Source of the DNA: JAIRMO01 sp046533115
Lineage (GTDB): Bacteria; Spirochaetota; Spirochaetia; Treponematales; Breznakiellaceae
Direction of reading: 5' to 3'
NCBI RefSeq assembly: GCF_046533115.1
Contig: NZ_JAJQRC010000001.1
Coordinates: forward strand, 124,001 to 188,000
Length of the DNA stretch: 64,000 nt
Positions within the stretch are counted from its first letter, which is position 1. The number at the start of each line of letters is the position of its first letter. The translations under genes were made by a program, and so were the position numbers. The notes under the pieces are model-generated. The model was not told the DNA's origin. It was given only the letters and a program-made list of their open reading frames with translations, and made no database searches. Of the stretch, positions 41,498 through 49,385 are shown in pieces.

Positions 41498-42801
41498 AGG
41501 TCAAAGGAGGCGTACAGGTCCTCCTCCGGGGGCGGGTCCTTTATGGTAAAACCTTCCCGGCTTATCAGGGTATTAAAATCCAGGTGGGGATCCTCCCTGA
41601 GGATGTTGAGGAGGCTGAGAAAATCCCGGGTGATCTCCCGGGGGGTGATGAACTCTGCGGCCCCGGGAGCGGAGAAGACCAGGTTCATAAAAGCCACCAA
41701 CTCCGATTCCCCAAGACGGCTTTCATAGTCGAAATGCCGGGCATGGATGTCGGTAAGCCGTTCTAAAAGGAGGTAGATCTCCTCCGGGGAGAGCTGGGCC
41801 AGCTTGATGATGGGACTATTAAAGTCTGCCCGGCCTTCCCGGACAAAACGGCTGTCCGCCAGGCGGCTCTTCAGGGCGGGATAGCTGAACAGTCCCCGCC
41901 GTTCATCCTCCACAAACTGGGGGGTCCCGGCCAGGTAGATCCCCAGGTGCTGAACCTTTCCCTGCATCACCTCGTTAAACATGGCAAGGAGTTTTTCGTA
42001 ATTGTTTTCCCGGGACTGACGATGGGAGATCTTGTAGAGGTTCACACATTCATCTATAAAGAGGAGGAGCCCCCGGTACCCCAACTGGGCGCTGAAGGCG
42101 GCAAAGAGTTTTACGTATTCATACCAGTTCTCATCGGTGATGATCTCCCCCACAGGAAGGAGGGAACGGGCTTCGGTCTTGGTAGCGTATTCCCCCCGAA
42201 GCCACTTGATGGCGCCGTGTTTTTTTTCATCCTCATCCAAGATAAAGGCCTTGTAGTAGGTGGAAACCACCGCGGCAAAATCATAACCATGGGCAAATCC
42301 TTCCATTTTGGAGATAGTCTCAAAGATCCGCCATTCAACCCGGGAAACAAGACTTTCGTCAAAGGGGGATATCCCTTCCGCAATAAGTTCCATCTTTATG
42401 GCGTTGATCCATCCCTGGAGTATCCCTTCCAGGGCCCCTCCGTCGGGCCGGATCCGGGTGGAAAGCCGCTGCATCAGTTCCCGATAGGTTTCAAGCCCCT
42501 GGTTATCGGAACCGGAAAGACGTTTTTCCGGGGAAAGATCGGCGTCGGCGACCACAAAATTTTTTTCCATGGCAAAGTTCCGTATGGCCTGGAGGAAAAA
42601 ACTCTTCCCGCTGCCGTAACGACCCGTTACAAAACGGAAGACCGCCGCCCCCTGGTTTAAATTTTCAAGGTCCCGGAGGATAGCCTCAATCTCCCGTTTC
42701 CGTCCTACCGCCACATACTCAAGACCCACCCGGGGGACCACCCCGGCGGAAAAGGAATTGATGATCGCCGCGCTTATCCGTTTTGGTATGGTTCCCCTCA
42801 T
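41494..42801 (-). CDS. BrxD-like P-loop ATPase (BrxC/BrxD family)
   Basis: 435-aa ATPase with the architecture of the BREX BrxD protein. Walker A GRYGSGKS (60-67) follows a conserved N-terminal AxGRxxE segment; Walker B is LLLFIDE (245-251), continued by CVNLYKI; then a sensor-like LGIYLAGTPQF. The C-terminal part is helical (PREITRDFLSLLNIL). It sits between the TerB-type gene and the helicase gene with 4-nt overlaps on both sides, so all three are translationally coupled. In type 2 and 6 BREX loci BrxD neighbours the BrxHI helicase, but here PglX, PglZ and BrxC-like genes are absent. Confidence 0.88.
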   Translation of the reverse strand: MRGTIPKRISAAIINSFSAGVVPRVGLEYVAVGRKREIEAILRDLENLNQGAAVFRFVTGRYGSGKSFFLQAIRNFAMEKNFVVADADLSPEKRLSGSDNQGLETYRELMQRLSTRIRPDGGALEGILQGWINAIKMELIAEGISPFDESLVSRVEWRIFETISKMEGFAHGYDFAAVVSTYYKAFILDEDEKKHGAIKWLRGEYATKTEARSLLPVGEIITDENWYEYVKLFAAFSAQLGYRGLLLFIDECVNLYKISHRQSRENNYEKLLAMFNEVMQGKVQHLGIYLAGTPQFVEDERRGLFSYPALKSRLADSRFVREGRADFNSPIIKLAQLSPEEIYLLLERLTDIHARHFDYESRLGESELVAFMNLVFSAPGAAEFITPREITRDFLSLLNILREDPHLDFNTLISREGFTIKDPPPEEDLYASFDL

Positions 42802-45299
42802 GTGTTCCCATCCTCAAAGGCAAAATATCCCCGGATGTCCTCCGTATATTCTGCCGATATTTGGGGCGCTTCGTCCATGGTTTCAATGAGGATATCGTGA
42901 AAAGACCCTTGAAAGTGTTCATTAATTTCATCGATGAGGAATTCCGGCATGGTCATCGTGGTTTTTGCCAGCGCCCCCAGGGCATTTTTTTTCCTGTCCC
43001 CGTCGTCCCCTCCCGCCAGGATCCGCAGGACCTCTGCTTGGATTTCGTCAAGTCCCGCGAGAAAATCCGCAATAGCCGGAGGCCCCGGTTCCGGCAGGGA
43101 AAGCCCCCGGATTAACGGCAACGGGGCTTCCGTAATATCGGATAGCTTATCTTCCGGGGGCTCCCCATCATCGATATGCAGCAAGTCCCGGACCTCGTCG
43201 GATTCGATCCGGAGCCGGCTCACCCGTTCAGGCTCAAGTCTGATATCCGGACCCCCATCCCCGGTCAGGGGGCGGCCCCGGATTTTATCCGGTTCAAACC
43301 CGAGTTCTCCGTCAATAAGGTTCTTCCAGACCTCTTCCAGGACCGGCTCCCTGCCTTTTTTTTCAAACCCCAACCGCTCTTTGAGTTTGTATTCAATATA
43401 AATGGCCAGGGCGTCAAAAAAATCCAAAAGGGGCCGGTGGCGGTAAAAACAGATCCACTCCACGGAATAGGAAGAGTTGCCGGTACCGTAGAGTTTTTCA
43501 AAGCCCTGGACCAGCACCGGTTCCGTATGGGGGGGATAAAAAAATTCCAGGAACCGCTTCCCATAATTTTTCCGCAGAAAAGCGTCAATCCCCCGCAGGG
43601 CGGTTTCTATGGTTCTTTCCAGCAGAGGACCCTGGGGACCCCGGTGGAAGGGACCGTTCCGTACCTTAAGGGGGAGCATCGGCTCAAAATCGGTAAAAGC
43701 CAGGGAAGTATCCCCTTCGATGTACCGTTTGTGGAGGAGGAGGTCCCGAAACAAAACCAAAACCGGTTCCCCCTGGGGGGGGATCAGGTGAGGGAAAGCC
43801 CGGTCCCCTATTTTGTAGAGTACCATAAAGTCCATAAACCAGGGGAGAAAGCGGGCATCCAATTCGGGTTCTTCCTCCCGGTAGATCCTCCAAAGCCGCA
43901 GGAGTTCCTGGAAATTATCCAGGGGTTCCCCCTGTCCCATGGAGAGGATCAGTTCCCGGGCATAGAGGGTTATATAGCCGGCAGTGGTTTTACGGGGATT
44001 TCCCCGGCGGAATTCTCCTCGCCACCAGAAAAAATAGTCCCGCTGTTCCGGTTCCAGCCGGTTAAAATCCAGGTCATGATCATGCCGGAGGGTATAGGCC
44101 CTATAGGGTACTTCCTTCCCGTCAAAGAAGAACCACTGCTGTTCCTCCTTTAATTCCGGGGTCCTAATGCTTTTGAATTTGGTCCGGATCACAAACCGGG
44201 CCCCTCCGGATATGACGACGTTACTCCGGTCAATACCTTGCCAGGCCAATTCCTCCTCATCCGGCCTGAAAGGGCAGGGGGGTCTTCTGATTGTCCGGGG
44301 GGAGAAGTAATACCGCTGGGGCATCCTGAGGGATGAATTTTCATCCCGGATTACATATTTCCCCAGGGCTTTCAGGTTACCCCGAAGGGAGAAAAAATCC
44401 CGAAGTTTCACCCCATAGGAACCGGGGTAATGGTTGTCCCAGGAATGAGTAAAGATCCCCAGCCGAAGCCGGGTTTTTATCTTTTTAAGCGTATCAAAAT
44501 ACCCCGCTTCCCTGGATATACCTGAATTTTCATAGGTAATCCCTTGGGGTTCTATGAAAAAGAGGATATCGCATTGGGGCATAAGAAAATCCAAATTGTT
44601 GGGTATGTCTTCGAAGCAGCACAGTCCGATCCCCCGGAACTGGGAGGAGAAGAGGGAATTTCCCTCCGTAAGTTTTCCCCCGGCAAGGGTGAGGGGCGCG
44701 GAAGCGGGCCAAACCGTGGGTAAGACCCGGCAAAACCAGGCGTCATAGTAATCCCGGGTCATAAATACAAAAACCCGTCCGTCCCCAAGTTCACCGGAAA
44801 GCCCCCGGAGATATACCCCCAGGGATGCCGCGGAGCGTTCCTCCCCATGGGTCAAAACCCCGCCGGGGATACCGTAAGACGTAAGAAAATCCAGATGGGA
44901 TCTGAAGATCCGGTCCGGGGGAGCGGATATTACCCAGGGGTTATCTTTCAATTCCAAATCCGTCCAAACTCCCAAAAGGGCATCCCCGCCCCGGCGCATG
45001 ACCTCCAGGGGTTTGAGTTTCAGGGGTTCCAGGAGTTTTCCCCCGGCGAGCCTTCCCAGCGGGCCGATGCCTAAGCTTTCCAGGGTTTCCCGTTTGACCC
45101 ATTTATCCCCCAGGGGTATAAAGGCTTCCTCAAATTGCCGGGACAGGGCCGAAGCGGGGTAGTACCGTTTTCCGTATCTCAGGGTCGGAACGGCCACCGG
45201 TTCCCCCACCCCCCGCCGGACCTGGGAGACACAGGACAAAATCAGGGAGAGTTTTTCCCGGGGGATCAAAGTCCCTTCCGGGGGGACAAACAAGGACAT
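42798..45299 (-). CDS. TerB_N/TerB-C domain protein, first gene of the ATPase-helicase operon
   Basis: 833-aa protein. Residues ~385-560 match the TerB_N pattern (YFFWWRGEFRRGN then AGYITLYARELI, an alpha-helical metal-binding-type domain). Residues ~745-830 match TerB-C (LDEIQAEVLRIL..., IDEINEHFQGSFHDILIET, AEYTEDIRGYF). The N-terminal ~340 residues are not assigned; segments such as CDILFFIEPQ and RLGIFTHSW suggest a decayed SF2/SNF2-like lobe without Walker A (low confidence). TerB-family domains occur in predicted stress-response and DNA-processing systems; tellurite resistance itself should not be assumed. The predicted promoter gives a leaderless mRNA. It overlaps the ATPase gene by 4 nt. 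Confidence 0.8.
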   Translation of the reverse strand: MSLFVPPEGTLIPREKLSLILSCVSQVRRGVGEPVAVPTLRYGKRYYPASALSRQFEEAFIPLGDKWVKRETLESLGIGPLGRLAGGKLLEPLKLKPLEVMRRGGDALLGVWTDLELKDNPWVISAPPDRIFRSHLDFLTSYGIPGGVLTHGEERSAASLGVYLRGLSGELGDGRVFVFMTRDYYDAWFCRVLPTVWPASAPLTLAGGKLTEGNSLFSSQFRGIGLCCFEDIPNNLDFLMPQCDILFFIEPQGITYENSGISREAGYFDTLKKIKTRLRLGIFTHSWDNHYPGSYGVKLRDFFSLRGNLKALGKYVIRDENSSLRMPQRYYFSPRTIRRPPCPFRPDEEELAWQGIDRSNVVISGGARFVIRTKFKSIRTPELKEEQQWFFFDGKEVPYRAYTLRHDHDLDFNRLEPEQRDYFFWWRGEFRRGNPRKTTAGYITLYARELILSMGQGEPLDNFQELLRLWRIYREEEPELDARFLPWFMDFMVLYKIGDRAFPHLIPPQGEPVLVLFRDLLLHKRYIEGDTSLAFTDFEPMLPLKVRNGPFHRGPQGPLLERTIETALRGIDAFLRKNYGKRFLEFFYPPHTEPVLVQGFEKLYGTGNSSYSVEWICFYRHRPLLDFFDALAIYIEYKLKERLGFEKKGREPVLEEVWKNLIDGELGFEPDKIRGRPLTGDGGPDIRLEPERVSRLRIESDEVRDLLHIDDGEPPEDKLSDITEAPLPLIRGLSLPEPGPPAIADFLAGLDEIQAEVLRILAGGDDGDRKKNALGALAKTTMTMPEFLIDEINEHFQGSFHDILIETMDEAPQISAEYTEDIRGYFAFEDGNT

Positions 45300-45305
45300 A
45301 GCTTA

Positions 45306-45332
45306 AGTATACAAAAAATCCACCCGCCGCAA
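45306..45332 (-). promoter_or_regulatory. Candidate promoter of the TerB-ATPase-helicase operon
   Basis: Minus strand: TATACT (45311-45306) is a good -10 box, 6 nt before the ATG. The only -35-like hexamer, TTGCGG (45332-45327), is weak and at 15 bp spacing, and it overlaps the terminator of the upstream gene. Confidence 0.45.
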
Positions 45333-45340
45333 CAGGCGGC
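45313..45340 (-). terminator. Probable terminator of the envelope operon
   Basis: Minus strand: GCCGCC (45340-45335), a short loop, a GGCGG arm (45328-45324), 5 nt, then TTTTTT (45318-45313). It lies just after the stop of the 303-aa gene and overlaps the next promoter. Confidence 0.45.
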
Positions 45341-45345
45341 TTTCC

Positions 45346-46257
45346 TTAGGGATGCGTATCTTCGACGGCCGTCCCGATGGGGCTTTTGAGGACATCCCGG
45401 TGGAGTACCAAAACTACCTTTCCCTCCCGAAGGAGCCTCCGGTTTTCCTCTGATGAAATAATGAGGAGGGCGTCTTCCCGGTCTATGATTGGGTCGGTGG
45501 GACGGATCCCAAAGACCCCCCGGGCAATTATCCGCAGGGGGTTGGGGCCCACCAGATTCAGCAGGTCCTCGTCCAGGCCGGAAGGGGTAGGGCGGAATAT
45601 GGCGCTTTCGGATACATAGCGGATCATCCCGCCGGTTTTACCAATCTCGGGGGTCAGCATATTCCGTTCAAAGATCAGGTTCATTTCGGTATCCCAAATT
45701 TTTGGAAAAAAACAGGGCAGGGGAAGGGCCTGGATGTTTCTTCCGTGGACCGGCAGTTCTTTATCGGCGATGATAATGATCCCCGTATGGGCCGTTGTGG
45801 GGACCGGGGTAAGGGTCCGCGGAATTTCCGCGGGACGCCGGTGGCGGATCAAGGCGGCGCCCATGGTATACATACTCATGGTATATTGGGAGAACATGGA
45901 AACCAGGTCCGCCGACAGGGCGGGAGGGACCTGTCCTGCGGAACGGACAAAATCACCGATAGCCGAAAGGGGCAATTCCCCCCGGTTAATCATATCTTCC
46001 ATGGTTTCCGAAGAATCCATGGGAAGGGAGAGCAGATAGGGGCGGATTAAACGGGGATATTCGGTATTGATAAGCGCTTCAGCCCGGAACCTTTCCGTGG
46101 GGATCCGGATCCCGGCGGCGGGCAAATTCACGGTCACGGTGGAGTTAATTTGCATCCGGTCCCATTCGATGATCCCCCGGATATCCACACCGGATTCCTC
46201 AGCGATCCCCCCGAGGGTAGTCAAAAAGAAAAAAAAACATACGATATTTTTTTTCAT
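45346..46257 (-). CDS. Exported protein of unknown function in the MltD operon
   Basis: 303 aa with a signal peptide (MKKNIVCFFFFLTTLGG, cleavage near GIAEE). I do not recognise the mature part. It contains a beta-rich N-terminal region (VDIRGIIEWDRMQINSTVTVNLP), a central helical part, and a region GIIIIADKELPVHGR... with FFPKIWDTEMNLIFERNM. A LLREGKVVLVLHRDV segment is near the end. No lipobox, no catalytic motif. It starts 4 nt after the lytic transglycosylase stop, so an envelope or peptidoglycan-linked role is likely by context. Confidence 0.78.
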   Translation of the reverse strand: MKKNIVCFFFFLTTLGGIAEESGVDIRGIIEWDRMQINSTVTVNLPAAGIRIPTERFRAEALINTEYPRLIRPYLLSLPMDSSETMEDMINRGELPLSAIGDFVRSAGQVPPALSADLVSMFSQYTMSMYTMGAALIRHRRPAEIPRTLTPVPTTAHTGIIIIADKELPVHGRNIQALPLPCFFPKIWDTEMNLIFERNMLTPEIGKTGGMIRYVSESAIFRPTPSGLDEDLLNLVGPNPLRIIARGVFGIRPTDPIIDREDALLIISSEENRRLLREGKVVLVLHRDVLKSPIGTAVEDTHP

Positions 46258-46261
46258 ACCC

Positions 46262-47647
46262 CTATCTTATCGGCGTTTTCAACATTCTTCCTTCACGAAG
46301 AATATCATTTAAGGACATCCCATTGGCTTCCGCCAGAACTTCCGGATCCACGTTATAGGCCAGGGCGAGGGACCAAAGGGTTTCCCCCCGTTTTACCAGG
46401 TGATTCCCCGAAAAAACCGGGGAAGAAGGCCCTGAGGGCTGCTTTTTATAGGGCTCGATCTCTTTAAACGCGGGGATAAGCAATTTGGCACCGATTTTGA
46501 GGAACCGCTCTTGGATACCGGGGTTGAACGAAAGAATTTGATCCACGGATATATCGTAATACTGGGCTAATGCCGAAAGGGTATCGCCGGATTTGATAAC
46601 GTAAACATAATATTTGATCAGCGTCAGGTCCTTCCGAGCCAAGACCTCGGCGATTGCCCCGGCATAGGAAGCGGGAACCTTAAGTTCATAGTTAGGATCC
46701 GAGGGGGTTATCCGGTGGAGGAGTTCCCTATTTGCCCATTTAAGTTCCGCCGGATCTACCCCCGCCTGTGCCGCCAATAACTCCAGATCCACCGTTCTGC
46801 CTACCGTAACTTTAGTCCAGTGGGGATCCTCCACCCAGAGGGGAGCCATGCCAAACCGCCGGGGATTGGAAAGAATATAGGAGACGGCGAGTAATTTGGG
46901 GAGATACTGGATGGTCTCGGTCTTAAGCTGTTTCCGTTCGGCCAGGAGCCAATAATCGGTAATCCCCGTCTGGGCCGTAACCCGGCGGATAGCTCCCAAT
47001 CCCGCGTTATAGGCTGCCAGGGCCAGGGCCCAGTCATTAAAATACCTATAATTTTCTTCCAGTTTACGGAGGGCCCCGATGGTGGATTTCCAGAAATCCA
47101 AGCGCTCGTCCAACAAATCGGTTATCCGCATATCGAAAGGGGCCATACTGTTCTGCATAAATTGCCAAAGTCCGGCGGCGCCGGCCCTGCTTCTTGCCGA
47201 AGCCTGATAGCCGGACTCAATGACCGGAAGATAGATGAGTTCCGGGGGAAGCCCCCGCCGGGCTATCTCTCCGCGGATAAAGGCCAAATAAGGACCGCCT
47301 TGGGTCATGATGGAGTTGAGCCATTCAATTCCCCGGGGGCTTGAATACTGACGGATATAGTATTGGGTTAGTTCCCGTTCCAGCCCCGGTATGGAAGGAA
47401 GGACCTCGTCCCCTTTGAGAGACATAAATCGCTCCGGTAGGAAGACCGGATACTGGCGTTGGGGCCGTTTCCAAGCCATTGGTTCAGGTTCGTTTTCCTC
47501 GGACAAAAACTCCTTCTGGATAGAAACCGGTACCTCCCCGGCCGTTTCCGCCTCCAGAGGCATTATCGCCAAAGTCATGAGCCAAAGGAAAAAGAACCCC
47601 CCGGAGGATGGCTTGTTTTTTACGGAAAAAATAGTCCGGAGCTTCAT
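46262..47647 (-). CDS. mltD: MltD-like lytic transglycosylase with LysM domains
   Basis: Periplasmic or membrane-bound murein lytic transglycosylase, ~461 aa from the ATG at 47647. An N-terminal hydrophobic segment (FFFLWLMTLAIM) is followed by an SLT domain: catalytic Glu in VIESGYQASARSRAGAAGLWQF, then the LALAAYNAG motif. Two C-terminal LysM repeats (VYVIKSGDTLSALAQYYDIS and HLVKRGETLWSLALAYNVD) bind peptidoglycan. The frame extends upstream to 47686, but ATG 47647 is preferred: it overlaps the upstream stop (TGATG) and has GGAG upstream. Confidence 0.93.
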   Translation of the reverse strand: MKLRTIFSVKNKPSSGGFFFLWLMTLAIMPLEAETAGEVPVSIQKEFLSEENEPEPMAWKRPQRQYPVFLPERFMSLKGDEVLPSIPGLERELTQYYIRQYSSPRGIEWLNSIMTQGGPYLAFIRGEIARRGLPPELIYLPVIESGYQASARSRAGAAGLWQFMQNSMAPFDMRITDLLDERLDFWKSTIGALRKLEENYRYFNDWALALAAYNAGLGAIRRVTAQTGITDYWLLAERKQLKTETIQYLPKLLAVSYILSNPRRFGMAPLWVEDPHWTKVTVGRTVDLELLAAQAGVDPAELKWANRELLHRITPSDPNYELKVPASYAGAIAEVLARKDLTLIKYYVYVIKSGDTLSALAQYYDISVDQILSFNPGIQERFLKIGAKLLIPAFKEIEPYKKQPSGPSSPVFSGNHLVKRGETLWSLALAYNVDPEVLAEANGMSLNDILREGRMLKTPIR

Positions 47648-48750
47648 CAAAATTTTTCTCCATAATATACCCCTGCCCATTCCCAATGACCATGAATATC
47701 AGGATCCAGGGGAAAGTAGATTTTTCTGAAGTACAGGTACCAGGTCGAGATACCCTTGGACCATCCCCAGGTCCGTAAATATGCCTCATTGGCATTGGAA
47801 GCGGCGTCCAGTTCCGCGGCATAGGAAATCCGGGTGTCCCGCATGAATTCGGAGATGTTGAATTCCGCCATCCCCGCGTCATCCGTAGCCTCCTGGGACC
47901 AGGAACGGGCAAAAAAATTCACCTTGGCCCGGTAACTCCATAGCCGGGAACTGCTTCCCGAATCCAGGGCGCTTTCAATGGCCGTAATCAGGGCATTGAG
48001 GTTTTCAAAGGTCCAGTCCTTGGGGGAGTTATAAAAATCCACAAGTTGTTTTGCATAGGTATAGGCGTCGGCAAAACCGCTCACTATGGTTCCGTTGTAG
48101 GGTAAAAAATTGGTATAGGTTTTTATAGCCCGGTTCCAATCGCCGATCCGCTCATAGGCCTGGGCTAGTTGAAAATAAGCCACCCCCAAATCTATTTTGT
48201 CGGAAAAACGGGAGATAAGCTCCTCATAATACCAAACCCGCTGTTCAGGATCATCCACCAGATTGATCAGCTGGCTGAGGCATGCCAGGTGTATGGATTC
48301 CTCCTGGATGGTAAGGTCGGGATAATTTTTTATTATCCGGTTAAAATACAGGGCGGCCACGGCATGGGCATCCTGTTGTATATAAGCGTAGGCAACTAAA
48401 AGTAAATAATAGGCGTTATAGGCGTCATCGGGGTGGGTATCGGTCCAGAAGTTTAAAAAATTTATCAGTTTACCGTATTCTTTAAGCCGGATGTATTCTG
48501 CGGCGATTTCCCTAATTACTGAAAACTGTTCTATCCCAGGCTCTGTTTCCGTTGCCAGCAGATCAAAGAGGGTTTTTAACATTTCCCGGTTGTTTTTGGA
48601 GCCGCCGGTATAATACCCATTGATCCCCGCCATTTCTTCGGCATTGATATGATTACAACTTAAAAAGACCCCACTCCCCCCACAGAATATACCTAAAACG
48701 ACCGCTAGTAAAACGGTTTTTCCCCTTTCCCCGGGACAGCACTTTTTCAC
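47647..48750 (-). CDS. TPR-like lipoprotein upstream of the transglycosylase
   Basis: 367 aa from a GTG start at 48750. The lipoprotein signal has lipobox VFLSC with Cys at ~32. The mature protein is helical with tetratricopeptide-like repeats around residues 90-230 (AAEYIRLKEYGKLINFLNFW; AVAALYFNRIIKNYP; GVAYFQLAQAYERIGDWNRA), indicating protein-protein contacts in the envelope. The C-terminal third (residues ~260-367) is a separate Trp/Tyr-rich segment that I do not recognise. Its stop overlaps the transglycosylase start, so the two are coupled. It probably assembles or positions cell-wall enzymes. Confidence 0.82.
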   Translation of the reverse strand: MKKCCPGERGKTVLLAVVLGIFCGGSGVFLSCNHINAEEMAGINGYYTGGSKNNREMLKTLFDLLATETEPGIEQFSVIREIAAEYIRLKEYGKLINFLNFWTDTHPDDAYNAYYLLLVAYAYIQQDAHAVAALYFNRIIKNYPDLTIQEESIHLACLSQLINLVDDPEQRVWYYEELISRFSDKIDLGVAYFQLAQAYERIGDWNRAIKTYTNFLPYNGTIVSGFADAYTYAKQLVDFYNSPKDWTFENLNALITAIESALDSGSSSRLWSYRAKVNFFARSWSQEATDDAGMAEFNISEFMRDTRISYAAELDAASNANEAYLRTWGWSKGISTWYLYFRKIYFPLDPDIHGHWEWAGVYYGEKF

Positions 48751-48790
48751 GAATCGATCCTAACATAGAAGGTCTAAATAAACAAGCGAA

Positions 48791-48827
48791 TTGCCCATTG
48801 GCAAAAACAACCATATATTGCTATATT
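48791..48827 (+). promoter_or_regulatory. Overlapping promoters before the small membrane protein gene
   Basis: TTGCCC (48791-48796)-17-TATATT (48814-48819), and overlapping TTGGCA (48798-48803)-18-TATATT (48822-48827). The second ends 6 nt before the ATG at 48834. The leader is between 0 and about 8 nt and contains no Shine-Dalgarno. Confidence 0.6.
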
Positions 48828-48833
48828 AAAAAT

Positions 48834-49385
48834 ATGGTTCCACCCGTAATCCGTCGGATCATAGCCCGGTTTGTCTTTTTCAGCGGTATTTTGCTTATGG
48901 CGTTCGGAAGCGTTTCTCTTTTGGAAACCTTTCCCGGGGCCTTCCGAATTTCCGTTGTTTTTGCCTTCTTATTTGTAATTATCGGTGTTCTCTACGCCAT
49001 ATTGGCGTTAAAATTGAATAAACGTTCCCTCTATCTTTTTTTTGCGGCCTTTTTTATCCTGCTGGGATTTTTTCTGTTTTTCTTTACCCTCAAGATTATC
49101 CCCATGACCTTTGCCCAGGTCTGGCCCTTTTTGTCGGTTTTTACCGGACTAGCCCTGTTTCCTGCGGGCTGGCATCGGTATGGAAAAATAAAGATAGGGT
49201 ATATGGTATCTTCCCTGGCCTTTATTGTTCTGGGGTGTTTGCTGCTTATCTTTTCCTTTGATATGGTCCAATTTACCTTCAAAAAATTTGTCCTGCAATG
49301 GTGGCCTTTGATTCTGATTTTAGCGGGAGTTATCCTGGTTCTGATATCCCTGGGGACGAAAAGCAAGCCTGAGGATGTAACATGA
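48834..49385 (+). CDS. Small multi-pass membrane protein (LiaF/DUF5668-like)
   Basis: 183-aa hydrophobic protein with five predicted membrane helices (about residues 10-29, 32-50, 55-75, 85-105, 115-140) and a short charged tail. The layout (paired short helices with Trp-Pro and Gly turns) resembles the LiaI/LiaF/DUF5668 membrane domain family. I favour ATG 48834; a TTG at 48798 is in frame but lies inside the promoter. Its stop overlaps the start of the next TPR gene (ATGA), so the pair is co-expressed. Possibly an envelope stress component. Confidence 0.72.
   Translation: MVPPVIRRIIARFVFFSGILLMAFGSVSLLETFPGAFRISVVFAFLFVIIGVLYAILALKLNKRSLYLFFAAFFILLGFFLFFFTLKIIPMTFAQVWPFLSVFTGLALFPAGWHRYGKIKIGYMVSSLAFIVLGCLLLIFSFDMVQFTFKKFVLQWWPLILILAGVILVLISLGTKSKPEDVT

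Noticed and set aside
43176..44153. 325-aa plus-strand frame within the TerB-type gene
   Set aside because: Antisense shadow; the opposite strand shows the TerB-domain patterns and operon overlaps.
39314..45299. A complete BREX system
   Set aside because: No PglX methyltransferase, PglZ phosphatase-like protein, BrxA/B or BrxC is encoded here; only BrxD-like and BrxHI-like proteins.
42798..45299. Tellurite resistance as the function of the TerB-type protein
   Set aside because: TerB-like domains alone do not imply tellurite resistance, and no TerC/D/E/Z genes are present.
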